Positions 7,981-15,914 of a DNA stretch of 27,614 nt are shown here, one piece after another; the first letter of the stretch is position 1, and every line of letters starts with the position of its first letter. The stretch lies in the NCBI GenBank assembly GCA_902803015.1, contig CADCOL010000054.1, positions 1 through 27,614 of the forward strand. The letters are read 5' to 3'. The notes under the pieces were generated by a model. It had not been told where the DNA came from. It searched no databases and saw only the letters and a program-made list of their open reading frames with translations. Both the position numbers and the translations under genes were made by a program. The stretch is from an uncultured Lachnospiraceae bacterium. Its GTDB lineage: Bacteria > Bacillota > Clostridia > Lachnospirales > Lachnospiraceae.

Positions 7981-8499
7981 ATGAATAAAGTTTATTTATA
8001 CAGTGACGGTTCGGCGCGCGGAAACCCGGGGCCGGGCGGATACGGAACGGTTTTAAAATTTTGGGACGGCAACGGTGAACTTCATGTAAAGGAAATGTCG
8101 CAGGGATATAAACTTACGACAAATAACCGCATGGAACTCCTCGGAGTCATTACCGGACTTGAGGCTTTGAAATATCCCTGTGACGTAAAAGTGATTTCGG
8201 ATTCCAAATATGTTGTGGATGCTTTTAACAATCACTGGGTTGATTACTGGGTAACGCATAATTTCCGCAAATCGGATAAAAAGCCTGTGAAGAACCGTGA
8301 TTTATGGGAACGTCTGCTTGAGGCCGCAAAACCGCATCAGCTGACATTTGAATGGGTGAAAGGGCATGTCGGACATCCCGAGAACGAAAGATGCGATGAG
8401 CTGGCAACGACTGCTGCCGACGGTAACAATCTCGAGGATGATAAAGGATTTACGCCGGATGAGGCGGATAATCCGGATCAGATGAAACTGGATGTCTGA
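7981..8499 (+). CDS. rnhA: Ribonuclease HI
   Basis: RNase HI cuts the RNA strand of RNA-DNA hybrids, removing R-loops and primers. The 172-residue protein has the full core: Asp9 in YSDGSARGNPGPGG, Glu52 in NNRMELLG, Asp74 in VISDSKYV, and His129 and Asp139 in KGHVGHPENERCDELA. The basic handle region (WVTHNFRKSDKKPVKNRDLW) is present. This makes it a standard E. coli-type HI enzyme without the N-terminal hybrid-binding domain found in many Firmicute RNases. About 25 extra acidic residues follow the core (LEDDKGFTPDEADNPD). A GGTGATGAG sequence just before the ATG serves as ribosome-binding site, and the gap to the MutS-like gene is 11 bases. Confidence 0.96.
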   Translation: MNKVYLYSDGSARGNPGPGGYGTVLKFWDGNGELHVKEMSQGYKLTTNNRMELLGVITGLEALKYPCDVKVISDSKYVVDAFNNHWVDYWVTHNFRKSDKKPVKNRDLWERLLEAAKPHQLTFEWVKGHVGHPENERCDELATTAADGNNLEDDKGFTPDEADNPDQMKLDV

Positions 8500-8503
8500 A
8501 ACA

Positions 8504-8541
8504 CTTTATTGTTATAAAGAATTAAGTTATATGTTATAAAG
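8504..8541 (+). repeat. Hairpin and 9-bp direct repeat upstream of a small membrane protein gene
   Basis: CTTTAT-TGTT-ATAAAG (8504-8519) is a perfect AT-rich stem-loop just after rnhA. The sequence GTTATAAAG occurs at 8511-8519 and again at 8533-8541, 22 bases apart, or about two helix turns. The pair could be an operator or part of a promoter for the gene at 8565, but I cannot find a well-spaced -35/-10 pair. The stem has no G/C-rich base and no long U-run, so it is a poor terminator. Confidence 0.35.
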
Positions 8542-8564
8542 GGGAAATACAGGAGGAACGAAAC

Positions 8565-8771
8565 ATGGTTTCACACGGAATTACTTTTTTGGCGGCTTTA
8601 ATATCATTTATTCTTGTGTTTTTTGTGTTTATTGCTGCCGTTGTAGTTGCTGTCATTATCGGTGTCAATGTAGGAAAAGCCAGAGCAAAGAAAAAGGCCG
8701 AGAATGATGTTTTTGCCGGAGCGGATGAGTATTCGGACGGCGCATCCGACGACACGCCGATTGAGTTTTAA
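8565..8771 (+). CDS. Small single-span membrane protein, unknown function (68 aa)
   Basis: I do not recognise a family. The ATG at 8565 has a perfect AGGAGG at 8551-8556, better than most genes nearby, which supports real translation. Residues 7-36 are strongly hydrophobic (Ile, Val, Phe, Ala), enough for one membrane helix. A basic segment follows (GKARAKKKAEND), which by the positive-inside rule places the C-terminus in the cytoplasm. The remaining residues are acidic and Ser/Gly-rich (DEYSDGASDDT), probably unstructured. It is separated from rnhA by 65 bases containing direct repeats and from dut by 72 bases, so it may be its own small transcription unit. It could be a small membrane regulator or scaffold; the sequence does not say which. 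Confidence 0.7.
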   Translation: MVSHGITFLAALISFILVFFVFIAAVVVAVIIGVNVGKARAKKKAENDVFAGADEYSDGASDDTPIEF

Positions 8772-8843
8772 ACCGGATTTACTTTTTTTGGCAGTTTAAG
8801 TTGGTTTAAGGTTTATTTGTCATGATTGATATAACAGGGCAGT

Positions 8844-9284
8844 ATGGATAATTTGCAGATTCAAATCAAATATAAGGACAATACCGTCGAGGAACTTTGT
8901 TATGTGGACGGTAAGTCGGACTGGATTGATTTAAGAAGCTTTGAGGATGTGGATTTTAAAACCGGGGAATACAAACTGATTCCTTTGGGCGTTGCCATGA
9001 AGCTTCCGGAAGGATACGAAGCTCATGTGGTGCCGCGTTCTTCCACATACAAGAACTACGGATTAATGCAGACCAATCATATGGGCGTGATTGATTCGTC
9101 CTATTGCGGCGATGAGGACTGGTGGTATGTTCCAATGTATGCGACAAGGGACTGTACGGTGCATAAGAATGACAGAATCTGTCAGTTTCGCATCATGCAA
9201 AACCAGCCGAAGATTGATTTTATCAGGACAGAACATTTGGGAGAGCAAAACCGCGGCGGTTTCGGCTCGACCGGGATTCAATAA
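8844..9284 (+). CDS. dut: dUTP diphosphatase (trimeric dUTPase family)
   Basis: The enzyme hydrolyses dUTP to dUMP and pyrophosphate, keeping uracil out of DNA and supplying the thymidylate precursor. The five family motifs are recognisable in 146 residues: WIDLRS (27-32) for motif 1, PRSST (64-68) for motif 2, [10 protein letters not shown] (81-90) with the catalytic Asp84 for motif 3, RICQF (111-115) for motif 4, and the P-loop-like RGGFGSTG (137-144) for motif 5. Motif 3 continues as EDWW rather than the more usual GEI/V, so this is a divergent branch of the kind seen in Clostridia and phages. AGGG lies 4 bases before the ATG. It is functionally linked to the deaminase gene upstream through dU nucleotide metabolism. 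Confidence 0.9.
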   Translation: MDNLQIQIKYKDNTVEELCYVDGKSDWIDLRSFEDVDFKTGEYKLIPLGVAMKLPEGYEAHVVPRSSTYKNYGLMQTNHMGVIDSSYCGDEDWWYVPMYATRDCTVHKNDRICQFRIMQNQPKIDFIRTEHLGEQNRGGFGSTGIQ

Positions 9285-9305
9285 GTACTTAAGAGGTGAA
9301 AAGAA

Positions 9306-10403
9306 ATGATTAAAGTTACGAATCTCTGTAAAATGTACGGGAACAATGTAGCTTTGGACAATGTTTCTTTCGAAGTGGAAGAGGGGCATATTTACGGCCT
9401 TTTGGGACCGAACGGTGCCGGTAAATCCACGACCATGAACATTGTAACCGGTTATATTGCACCCAGCAGCGGAGAAGTGTCCGTGAACGGACATATTCTC
9501 GGACAGGAAACTTTGGAAGCAAAGAAGTGCATCGGGTATCTTCCCGAGATTCCGCCTTTGTATCCGGATATGTATGTCCGTGAATACTTAAAATTCATTT
9601 GCGGCTTAAAACATGTTGCCAAAGAAGACCGCGAAAAAGAAGTGGAAGATGCGATTGAAAAGACCGGTCTGACATCTGTCAGCGACCGTTTAATCCGCAA
9701 TCTTTCCAAAGGCTACAAACAGCGTGTCGGCATTGCACAGGCCATTATCGGAAATCCAGATATTATTATTCTGGATGAGCCGACCGTTGGTCTTGATCCG
9801 CAGCAGATTATCGAAATCCGTGAACTGATTCGATCCTTAAAAGATAAACATACCGTAATCTTAAGTTCGCATATTCTTTCCGAAATTGCGGCTGTTTGCG
9901 ATGATGTTCTGATGATTGCACACGGAAGAGTGGTTGCAATGGATACCACGGATCATCTTGTTTCCGCGAACGAACATGCGGCACGTACCTTTGAAATTAC
10001 AGTCAAGGGCGATAAAGACAAAGTTGAGGAAGTGCTTTCCAAGCTTGAGGATATTGTTAAGAACTTAAGCTTTGTTTCCGAAAAGGACGGAAAAGTAATC
10101 TTTACGTTTGAAACCGAACGTACCGATGATATCCGCGAGGATGTTTCTTTTGCATTGTCCGATGCAAGGCTCCTTGTTCTTTCCATGAACGAAGAGAAGA
10201 AATCCTTAGAGGATACTTATCTTGCCATCATGAAAGATTCCGACGAAAAGTACGAAGAAGAACTTCGTCTTGCCGAGGAAGAGGACGAAGAAGACGATGA
10301 TGGAGATGAGGACGAAGACGAGGAAAAGGACGAAGAAGATGACGAGGACGAAGATGATTCCGAAGCTGACGACGAGTCCGATGAAGAGAAGGAGGAAGAG
10401 TAA
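9306..10403 (+). CDS. ABC transporter ATP-binding protein, GldA-like, with acidic tail
   Basis: This is the nucleotide-binding subunit of an ABC-2 exporter. It has Walker A GPNGAGKST (34-42), signature LSKGYKQR (133-140), Walker B IIILDEPT (153-160) with the D-loop VGLDP, and switch His189 in LSSHIL. The order and the EIPPLYPDMYVREYL segment match GldA/NatA-type subunits. Residues from about 314 to 365 form an extreme Asp/Glu tail (runs such as EEDEEDDDGDEDEDEE), absent from ordinary members; total length is 365 residues rather than the usual 240-320. The last codons of the tail contain AAGGAGG, the ribosome-binding site of the permease gene that starts 2 bases after the stop. AGAGGTG precedes its own ATG. 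Substrate unknown. Confidence 0.92.
   Translation: MIKVTNLCKMYGNNVALDNVSFEVEEGHIYGLLGPNGAGKSTTMNIVTGYIAPSSGEVSVNGHILGQETLEAKKCIGYLPEIPPLYPDMYVREYLKFICGLKHVAKEDREKEVEDAIEKTGLTSVSDRLIRNLSKGYKQRVGIAQAIIGNPDIIILDEPTVGLDPQQIIEIRELIRSLKDKHTVILSSHILSEIAAVCDDVLMIAHGRVVAMDTTDHLVSANEHAARTFEITVKGDKDKVEEVLSKLEDIVKNLSFVSEKDGKVIFTFETERTDDIREDVSFALSDARLLVLSMNEEKKSLEDTYLAIMKDSDEKYEEELRLAEEEDEEDDDGDEDEDEEKDEEDDEDEDDSEADDESDEEKEEE
10389..10395 (+). promoter_or_regulatory. Ribosome-binding site of the GldF/GldG-type gene inside the ABC ATPase acidic tail
   Basis: AAGGAGG lies 10 bases before the ATG at 10406 and is read as Lys/Glu codons at the end of the ATPase acidic tail. The arrangement is the same as for plsY-gpsA. 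Confidence 0.75.
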
Positions 10404-10405
10404 AG

Positions 10406-12520
10406 ATGCTTACGATTTATTTAAAGGAGCTTCGCAGCAATTTTAAATCCTTCTTCGGATGGCTGTTTCTGGCAGTATATACTTTCTTTTGCTCCTTATA
10501 CTTTGTAATTTACAATATTATGAACGGAAGTCCGTATCTTTCATCTACGGTATCTTCCCTTGTAGTAATTCTGATGTTTGTATTTCCTCTTCTGACCATG
10601 AGAATTCTTGCGGAAGAGAAAAAATTAAAGACCGATCAGCTTCTTTTGACATCACCGATTAAGATTTCGTCGATTATTATCGGCAAATTCTTATCTCTTG
10701 TTACCATGATGTTAATCGCATCATTGGTATTGCTTGTCGGACTTTTGATTATGTCGTTCTACGGAACGATTCCGGTTGCGGAAAACCTTCTTGCAATCCT
10801 TGCGCTGATTTTACTCGGCTCCATGTTTGCGGCAATCGGTCTGTTCTTATCATCCGTAACGGAGCATCAGTTTGTGGCGGCGATTCTTACGTACGGCGCA
10901 TTTATCTTTATCATGCTGATTCCTTCCGCTTTGCAGATTTTCTTTGCATCGAACAAAGTGGTTTCAACGATTGCCAAGGCGATTGATTTCCTTGCACCGT
11001 TTGACAAGCTTTTAACCGGTATGATCAATGCGGCGGATATTTTCCGTATTCTTTCGATTATTGCAGTGTTCCTGCTTCTTGCGGCAAGAGTATTCGGAAA
11101 GAGTTCCCTGCAGCTTGCGCTTGTGGGCCCGAAGAAATTCTGGCTTTCTTCCATTGGACTTCTTGCAATTGTTGTAGCAATCATCGGCGCGAATATCGGT
11201 GCAAATTATATCCCGGTAAAATACATTCAGTACGATGCCACCAAGACAGGATATTATACATTAACCAAGGAAACCAAAGAACTTTTGAAGAATCTTGATG
11301 AGGATGTTACGATTAACGTTCTGACCGATAAGAATCTTGCGGATAATGCACTGAATCTTTATCTGGAACAGTATGAAGCGGCATCTCCTCATGTAAAAGT
11401 AAAATACCGTTCTAACAAAACGGAACCGAATTTCTATATGGCTTATACCGACACGGCTCCCTCTTCGGGAAGTGTGATTATCACAAAGGGCGAGAAGAGC
11501 AGAATCGTGGATGCCGGAAATTATTACATCCAGGAAATCAACTATCAGACCTATTCCTACGAAACCACGGGTGTGGATATCGAAGGACAGATTACTGCCG
11601 CAATCGGCGCATTAATGGACGGAACGGAGTATAAGGTTTACTTTATCGAAGGTCATAACGAACTTGCGCCTACGGATGCAATGATTGACCGTATGCAGAA
11701 AGCCGGATTCTCTTATGAAACCATTAATCTTATGACTCTGGATGCGGTACCGGAAGATGCGAGCGCTGTTGTCGTTAACGGCCCGAATTCCGATTTTTCA
11801 CAGGATGATGTGAAGAAGATTCAGGCATACATCGACAAGGGCGGAGCAGGATTCTTCCTTGCCGCAGCTCCGGTTCTGGAGACCAAGAATTATAACGGAC
11901 TTCTTTCTTCCTACGGCGCAACCATCGTGGAAGGAACCGTATACGAAAAGAATGTAAATTACAATTTCCAGGGTGAAGGCTTCTATCTGGTATACCTTCC
12001 CGTGGCACATTCGATTACGAACAAGAATTATTCCGGCAGACGTCCGAGTCTTCTCGTGGAAGGCATGGGCTTCATCCTTCCGGAAGAAGAGGACGTAAAC
12101 TTAATCTGCGAGCCTTTATTCAATTCTTCCGACACGGCAGTTGCTTACAAAACGAACGATCAGGGTGAAGTCATGACCGAGGAAGATGTTGAGGAAGGCC
12201 CCTTCACAATGGGATTCTACGCGGAAAAAATAACGGATGATGCAGTCGGAAGAGTAACCATCATCGGATCCCCGTTATTCCTGTACGATGTATTCGATGC
12301 AGCTACCGCAAATGCAAACAGCGATATCTTTATCGGAGCATTAAAATACAGCTGCAACATGAATCTTACGGCAACCGTTCCCGAGAAGAGTTATGAACTT
12401 CCGAGCCTCTTTGTATCACAGGGCGTTGCGCTTTTGTATGCGGCATTGCTTGTAATCATTCTGCCTCTTGCGGAAATCATTGCAGGTATCGTAATTGTAA
12501 TCTTAAGAAGACGAAAATAA
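10406..12520 (+). CDS. Fused ABC-2 permease and GldG-like extracytoplasmic domain
   Basis: The first 240 or so residues are an ABC-2 permease with about six hydrophobic segments. They include the GldF-type loop RILAEEKKLKTDQLLLTSPI (66-85), which lies between membrane spans and contacts the ATPase. A further span (about 246-268) leads to a roughly 400-residue domain outside the membrane that matches GldG/ABC-auxiliary proteins (YYTLTKETKELLKNLDEDVTINV; VYFIEGHNE; VVVNGPNSDFSQDD). A last hydrophobic segment (about 675-699) and the tail RRRK anchor the C-terminus. In Bacteroidetes GldF and GldG are separate and linked to gliding; in non-gliding Firmicutes the fused form is an exporter of unknown substrate. 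No DUF4340 gene, a frequent partner, follows here. Confidence 0.88.
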   Translation: MLTIYLKELRSNFKSFFGWLFLAVYTFFCSLYFVIYNIMNGSPYLSSTVSSLVVILMFVFPLLTMRILAEEKKLKTDQLLLTSPIKISSIIIGKFLSLVTMMLIASLVLLVGLLIMSFYGTIPVAENLLAILALILLGSMFAAIGLFLSSVTEHQFVAAILTYGAFIFIMLIPSALQIFFASNKVVSTIAKAIDFLAPFDKLLTGMINAADIFRILSIIAVFLLLAARVFGKSSLQLALVGPKKFWLSSIGLLAIVVAIIGANIGANYIPVKYIQYDATKTGYYTLTKETKELLKNLDEDVTINVLTDKNLADNALNLYLEQYEAASPHVKVKYRSNKTEPNFYMAYTDTAPSSGSVIITKGEKSRIVDAGNYYIQEINYQTYSYETTGVDIEGQITAAIGALMDGTEYKVYFIEGHNELAPTDAMIDRMQKAGFSYETINLMTLDAVPEDASAVVVNGPNSDFSQDDVKKIQAYIDKGGAGFFLAAAPVLETKNYNGLLSSYGATIVEGTVYEKNVNYNFQGEGFYLVYLPVAHSITNKNYSGRRPSLLVEGMGFILPEEEDVNLICEPLFNSSDTAVAYKTNDQGEVMTEEDVEEGPFTMGFYAEKITDDAVGRVTIIGSPLFLYDVFDAATANANSDIFIGALKYSCNMNLTATVPEKSYELPSLFVSQGVALLYAALLVIILPLAEIIAGIVIVILRRRK

Positions 12521-12544
12521 GTAAAAAGAATCGAGGACAATCAC

Positions 12545-14017
12545 ATGTCAAAAATCAGAACAAGATTTGCTCCTTCCCCCACGGGAAGAATGCATGTCGG
12601 AAATTTAAGAACCGCTTTGTATGCCTATCTGATTGCAAAGCATGAAGGCGGCGATTATATCCTTCGAATCGAGGATACCGACCAGGAACGTTATGTGGAA
12701 GGTGCCGTGGATATTATCTACAGAACACTTGCCAAAACCGGTCTGGTTCACGACGAAGGTCCGGATAAGGACAAGGGTGTTGGTCCCTATGTTCAGTCCG
12801 AACGCCAGAAGAGCGGCATCTACATGACTTATGCAAAGATGCTTGTGGACAAGGGAGAAGCATATTACTGTTTCTGCGATAAAGAAAGACTTGCCACTTT
12901 AAACAAAACCATCACGCTCGAGGACGGCAGCACCAAGGAAATCAATGTATATGACAAGCATTGTCTGCATTTGTCCAAAGAAGAAGTGGAAGCGAATCTT
13001 GCAGCCGGTAAGCCTTTCGTTATTCGTCAGAACAATCCGACCGAAGGAACCACAACCTTCCATGATGAGATTTACGGTGACATTACCGTTAATAACGATG
13101 AACTGGACGATATGATTCTGATCAAGTCCGACGGATACCCGACCTATAATTTTGCAAACGTTGTGGACGACCATTTGATGGGGATTACGCATGTCGTAAG
13201 AGGAAATGAATACCTGTCTTCCTCACCGAAATACAATCGTCTGTACGATGCATTCGGCTGGGAAGTTCCGGTATATGTTCATTGCCCGTTGATTACCGAT
13301 GAGAATCACCAGAAACTTTCCAAGCGTTGCGGTCATTCTTCCTACGAGGATCTGCTGGAACAGGGCTTTGTGAACGAAGCAATCGTAAACTTTGTGGCAC
13401 TTCTCGGATGGAGTCCTTCGGATAACGAGGAGATCAAATCCCTGCCGCAGTTGATCGAAGCATTCGATTATCATCACATCAACAAATCGCCGGCGGTATT
13501 TGATTATACCAAGTTAAAATGGATGAACGGCGAATACTTAAAAGCCATGGATTTTGACAGATTTTATGAAATGGCCGAGCCGTATTTAAAAGAGGTCATC
13601 AAAAGAGATCTTGATTTAAAGAAAATCGCGGCAATGGTAAAGACCAGAATCGAAATCCTGCCGGATATTAAAGATTTAATTGATTTCTTCGAAGAAGTTC
13701 CCGAGTACGACAGTGAAATGTACGTACACAAAAAGATGAAAACAACGAAGGAATCGTCCTTACAGGTATTAAAAGAAATCCGTCCGGTTCTGGCGGAATT
13801 CGACAATTATACAAACGATGCGTTATACGAACTCTTAACGAAGTTTGCGGCCGAAAAAGAGTATAAAAACGGTGCGGTATTATGGCCCGTTCGTACGGCT
13901 CTTTCCGGCAAGCCGATGACTCCCTGCGGAGCAACCGAGCTTTTGGAAGTTCTCGGAAAGGAAGAGTCCTTATCCAGAATCGATAAGGCAATCGAAAAAT
14001 TATCGAGTGAAGGCTGA
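12545..14017 (+). CDS. gltX: Glutamyl-tRNA synthetase
   Basis: The class I synthetase attaches glutamate to tRNA-Glu, and in many Firmicutes also to tRNA-Gln for later amidation. Length is 490 residues. The HIGH motif reads HVGN (17-20) within [19 protein letters not shown]. The KMSKS motif reads KLSKR (257-261), usual for this family. A zinc-type site Cys109-x-Cys111 with Cys140-x-His142 appears intact in the insertion domain. The catalytic segment [10 protein letters not shown] (41-50) and the anticodon-binding C-terminal half are present. A GAGGAC sequence precedes the ATG at 12545. There is no room upstream (24 bases) for a T-box leader, so its expression follows the ABC genes or an internal promoter I cannot see. 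The end overlaps the helicase gene by 11 bases. Confidence 0.96.
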   Translation: MSKIRTRFAPSPTGRMHVGNLRTALYAYLIAKHEGGDYILRIEDTDQERYVEGAVDIIYRTLAKTGLVHDEGPDKDKGVGPYVQSERQKSGIYMTYAKMLVDKGEAYYCFCDKERLATLNKTITLEDGSTKEINVYDKHCLHLSKEEVEANLAAGKPFVIRQNNPTEGTTTFHDEIYGDITVNNDELDDMILIKSDGYPTYNFANVVDDHLMGITHVVRGNEYLSSSPKYNRLYDAFGWEVPVYVHCPLITDENHQKLSKRCGHSSYEDLLEQGFVNEAIVNFVALLGWSPSDNEEIKSLPQLIEAFDYHHINKSPAVFDYTKLKWMNGEYLKAMDFDRFYEMAEPYLKEVIKRDLDLKKIAAMVKTRIEILPDIKDLIDFFEEVPEYDSEMYVHKKMKTTKESSLQVLKEIRPVLAEFDNYTNDALYELLTKFAAEKEYKNGAVLWPVRTALSGKPMTPCGATELLEVLGKEESLSRIDKAIEKLSSEG

Positions 14018-15431
14018 TGAACATCAGCTCGCCGCGATACATCACGGGACCGGACCGGCACTTGTTACCGCCGGTCCCGGAAGCGGCAAAACCTTCGTAC
14101 TTACGCATCGTATTCAGTATCTGATTGATCATCTCGGGGTTTCACCCGAACAAATCCTTGTTTTGACATTTTCAAAGAAAGCAGCCGCCGAAATGGAAGA
14201 GCGGTTTGGTATATTGTGCCCGAAAGTAGGAAAAAGCGTTACATTTGGGACGTTTCATTCGGTGGCGTACCGGATTCTGGGCAGATTTGACCGTTCCGGA
14301 TTCAGAATGCTTACGGATGAAGAGCGAATCCAATTTATGTTCGAAACTCTCGAAAAGATTGTAAAAAGTGCTGATTTAGGTTACTTGTTAAATACACCCG
14401 AATTTGCGGAAGAAATTTTAAGGGAACTGTCCATATGTAAAGCGAAAGGACTGCCGATTGAAGCATATTCTTCGGATATTATTCCGAAAGAAGTATTCAT
14501 ACGGATCATAAAGCATTATGAAACATTTAAGAATAACCGAAAAGGGATGGATTACGAAGATTTATTGATTCGCGCCAGAGATTTGCTGTTAAACTCGAAA
14601 GAAGTTTTAAATCATTTGCAGAACCGATATCGATTTTTGCTGATTGACGAGTTTCAGGATATCAATCAGATTCAGTACGAGATTTGTTATATGATTGCGG
14701 ACTTACACCGGAATATTTTTGCGGTCGGTGACGACGATCAGGCGATTTATGCGTTTCGCGGGTCAAATCCGGCTTTTATGAAGAGATTTTTACTGGATTA
14801 TAAGGACTGTAAAAGATTTGAACTGAATATGAATTACAGAAGCCGAAGAGAGATTGTTGAAATCGCAGGAAGGCTGATTGCAAAAAATAAGAACAGGATT
14901 ACGAAGCAGATAAAATGTAATGAGCCGGTTTTGCCAACAAACCGCGGTACTGTAACAAGAAACGTTTTCCCGACCAAAAGAGCCCAGTATGAAGAAATCA
15001 TCAGCCTGATATCGGAGTCCGGGCCAAAAACGAATAAAACACCGGTCAAAACGGACAGCATCTGTATTCTTTGCCGTACAAATGAGTTTCCGGCATCTTT
15101 ATTGCGTGCTCTGGAGGATTCAACCCTAAAAGATACCTCCGACAATGTGCAAATCATGACCATGCATGCCTCGAAAGGGCTGGAATTCGATACCGTGATT
15201 CTGCCGGATTTAAACGAAGGAAATGTCCCGAGTCCGCACAGTTCACATACTGCGGAGGAAATCGAAGAGGAGAGAAGGCTTCTTTATGTGGCTATGACGC
15301 GTGCAAAGAAGCATTTATACCTGTTTTCGGTCAAAAATAAAACGGAACGGATAGCTCCGTCCCGTTTCTTAAAAGATTGTCGTCTGAAGTTTTCGGATCT
15401 TCGAAGATTTATTCTGCATCGTCATCGATGA
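14007..15431 (+). CDS. Compact UvrD/Rep-type superfamily 1 helicase
   Basis: All SF1A helicase motifs are present: Walker A AGPGSGKT (22-29), Ia [13 protein letters not shown] (51-63), Ib GTFHS (81-85), [10 protein letters not shown] (211-218), [16 protein letters not shown] (240-252), IV NMNYRS (274-279), [13 protein letters not shown] (383-394) and [19 protein letters not shown] (423-439). The protein has only 474 residues, against about 700 in UvrD, PcrA or Rep. The loss lies between motifs IV and V, about 105 residues here and far longer in PcrA, so most of the mobile 2B subdomain is missing. The start is a GTG inside the last codons of gltX, giving an 11-base overlap. Probably a 3'-5' DNA translocase; the repair or recombination role is undetermined. 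Confidence 0.88.
   Translation: MKADEHQLAAIHHGTGPALVTAGPGSGKTFVLTHRIQYLIDHLGVSPEQILVLTFSKKAAAEMEERFGILCPKVGKSVTFGTFHSVAYRILGRFDRSGFRMLTDEERIQFMFETLEKIVKSADLGYLLNTPEFAEEILRELSICKAKGLPIEAYSSDIIPKEVFIRIIKHYETFKNNRKGMDYEDLLIRARDLLLNSKEVLNHLQNRYRFLLIDEFQDINQIQYEICYMIADLHRNIFAVGDDDQAIYAFRGSNPAFMKRFLLDYKDCKRFELNMNYRSRREIVEIAGRLIAKNKNRITKQIKCNEPVLPTNRGTVTRNVFPTKRAQYEEIISLISESGPKTNKTPVKTDSICILCRTNEFPASLLRALEDSTLKDTSDNVQIMTMHASKGLEFDTVILPDLNEGNVPSPHSSHTAEEIEEERRLLYVAMTRAKKHLYLFSVKNKTERIAPSRFLKDCRLKFSDLRRFILHRHR
15331..15367 (-). terminator. Intrinsic terminator of the DUF1292 gene, inside the helicase reading frame
   Basis: On the minus strand a 12-pair stem (bases 15367-15356 with 15351-15340), closed by a four-base GCTA loop, contains a single G-U wobble. 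It is followed directly by TATTTTTGA, so the U-run continues from the end of the stem. It lies 42 bases past the DUF1292 stop. On the plus strand the wobble becomes an A-C mismatch and no U-run follows, so termination is predicted only leftward. Confidence 0.75.
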
Positions 15432-15741
15432 TTTCGTCAAATTCCTGCGTATCGAGGAATTCTTCGAATGCATCGGAGACTGCTTCGTAAACATCATCGT
15501 CGTCGATGAATTTTAATTCCGGTTCAGCACTTTCATTGTCCGGATCTTCCACGTATTCATAGAACCATACCTCGCCGAATGCCTCATCTTCCTCATCCAG
15601 CATGGGAAGAAGAGCGATATAATCCTTTTCGTTTACGGTAAGAATCGTGATAATCGCACAATTGACGCTGCTTCCGTCTTCCAATTCAAGTTCAACGGTA
15701 ATATCTTCTTCGTTTTCCAGTAATTCTTCGTCGTTTGCCAT
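15409..15741 (-). CDS. DUF1292 family protein
   Basis: This is the only minus-strand gene in the window. The 110-residue acidic protein matches the DUF1292 family, small cytoplasmic proteins widespread in Firmicutes and of unknown function. The family hallmarks are a beta-rich core starting ITVELELEDGSSVNC, then DYIALLPM and EVWFYEY, and an acidic C-terminus. More than a quarter of its residues are Asp or Glu. The ATG at 15741 has a G-rich ribosome-binding site (GGGGG at about 15753-15757 on the plus-strand numbering). A well-spaced promoter lies 34 bases further upstream and a terminator lies downstream, so it is a complete single-gene unit. Its 3' end overlaps the helicase gene by 23 bases, tail to tail. 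Confidence 0.88.
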   Translation of the reverse strand: MANDEELLENEEDITVELELEDGSSVNCAIITILTVNEKDYIALLPMLDEEDEAFGEVWFYEYVEDPDNESAEPELKFIDDDDVYEAVSDAFEEFLDTQEFDEIIDDDAE

Positions 15742-15774
15742 ACATCCAATCCCCCAAAGGTATTATTTTGTATT

Positions 15775-15803
15775 ATTTTACCAATTTCGCCGATAAATTG
15801 CAA
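15775..15803 (-). promoter_or_regulatory. Sigma-A-type promoter of the DUF1292 gene
   Basis: Read on the minus strand: TTGCAA (15803-15798), a 17-base spacer, then TAAAAT (15780-15775). Both hexamers match four or five of six consensus bases. The start of transcription would fall near 15768, leaving a leader of about 27 bases before the ATG at 15741. Confidence 0.7.
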
Positions 15804-15840
15804 TCTTAGATTCTGTTGGGTTTTTTCGTGCTACTTTACA

Positions 15841-15869
15841 TTGAATGTGCTGATGAAATGTGGTAAAAT
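15841..15869 (+). promoter_or_regulatory. Sigma-A-type promoter of the GH13-like gene
   Basis: TTGAAT (15841-15846), a 17-base spacer and TAAAAT (15864-15869) lie 45 bases before the ATG at 15915. The two divergent promoters have their -35 boxes 37 bases apart, so a regulator bound between them could affect both genes, though I see no clear operator there. Confidence 0.7.
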
Positions 15870-15914
15870 TGTTAAGCTGATTATTTTGGCATATTATGGG
15901 CAAAAGGATAAAAG

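Noticed and set aside
9063..9494. 143-residue minus-strand frame over dut and the ABC ATPase start
   Set aside because: Antisense to well-conserved motifs on the plus strand, with no credible start signal.
12521..12544. T-box or other amino-acid riboswitch before gltX
   Set aside because: Only 24 bases separate it from the preceding gene. The 75-base gap before trpS is likewise too short for a T-box.
13668..14132. 154-residue minus-strand frame across the gltX/helicase junction
   Set aside because: It opposes two genes with clear motifs and has no recognisable domain.
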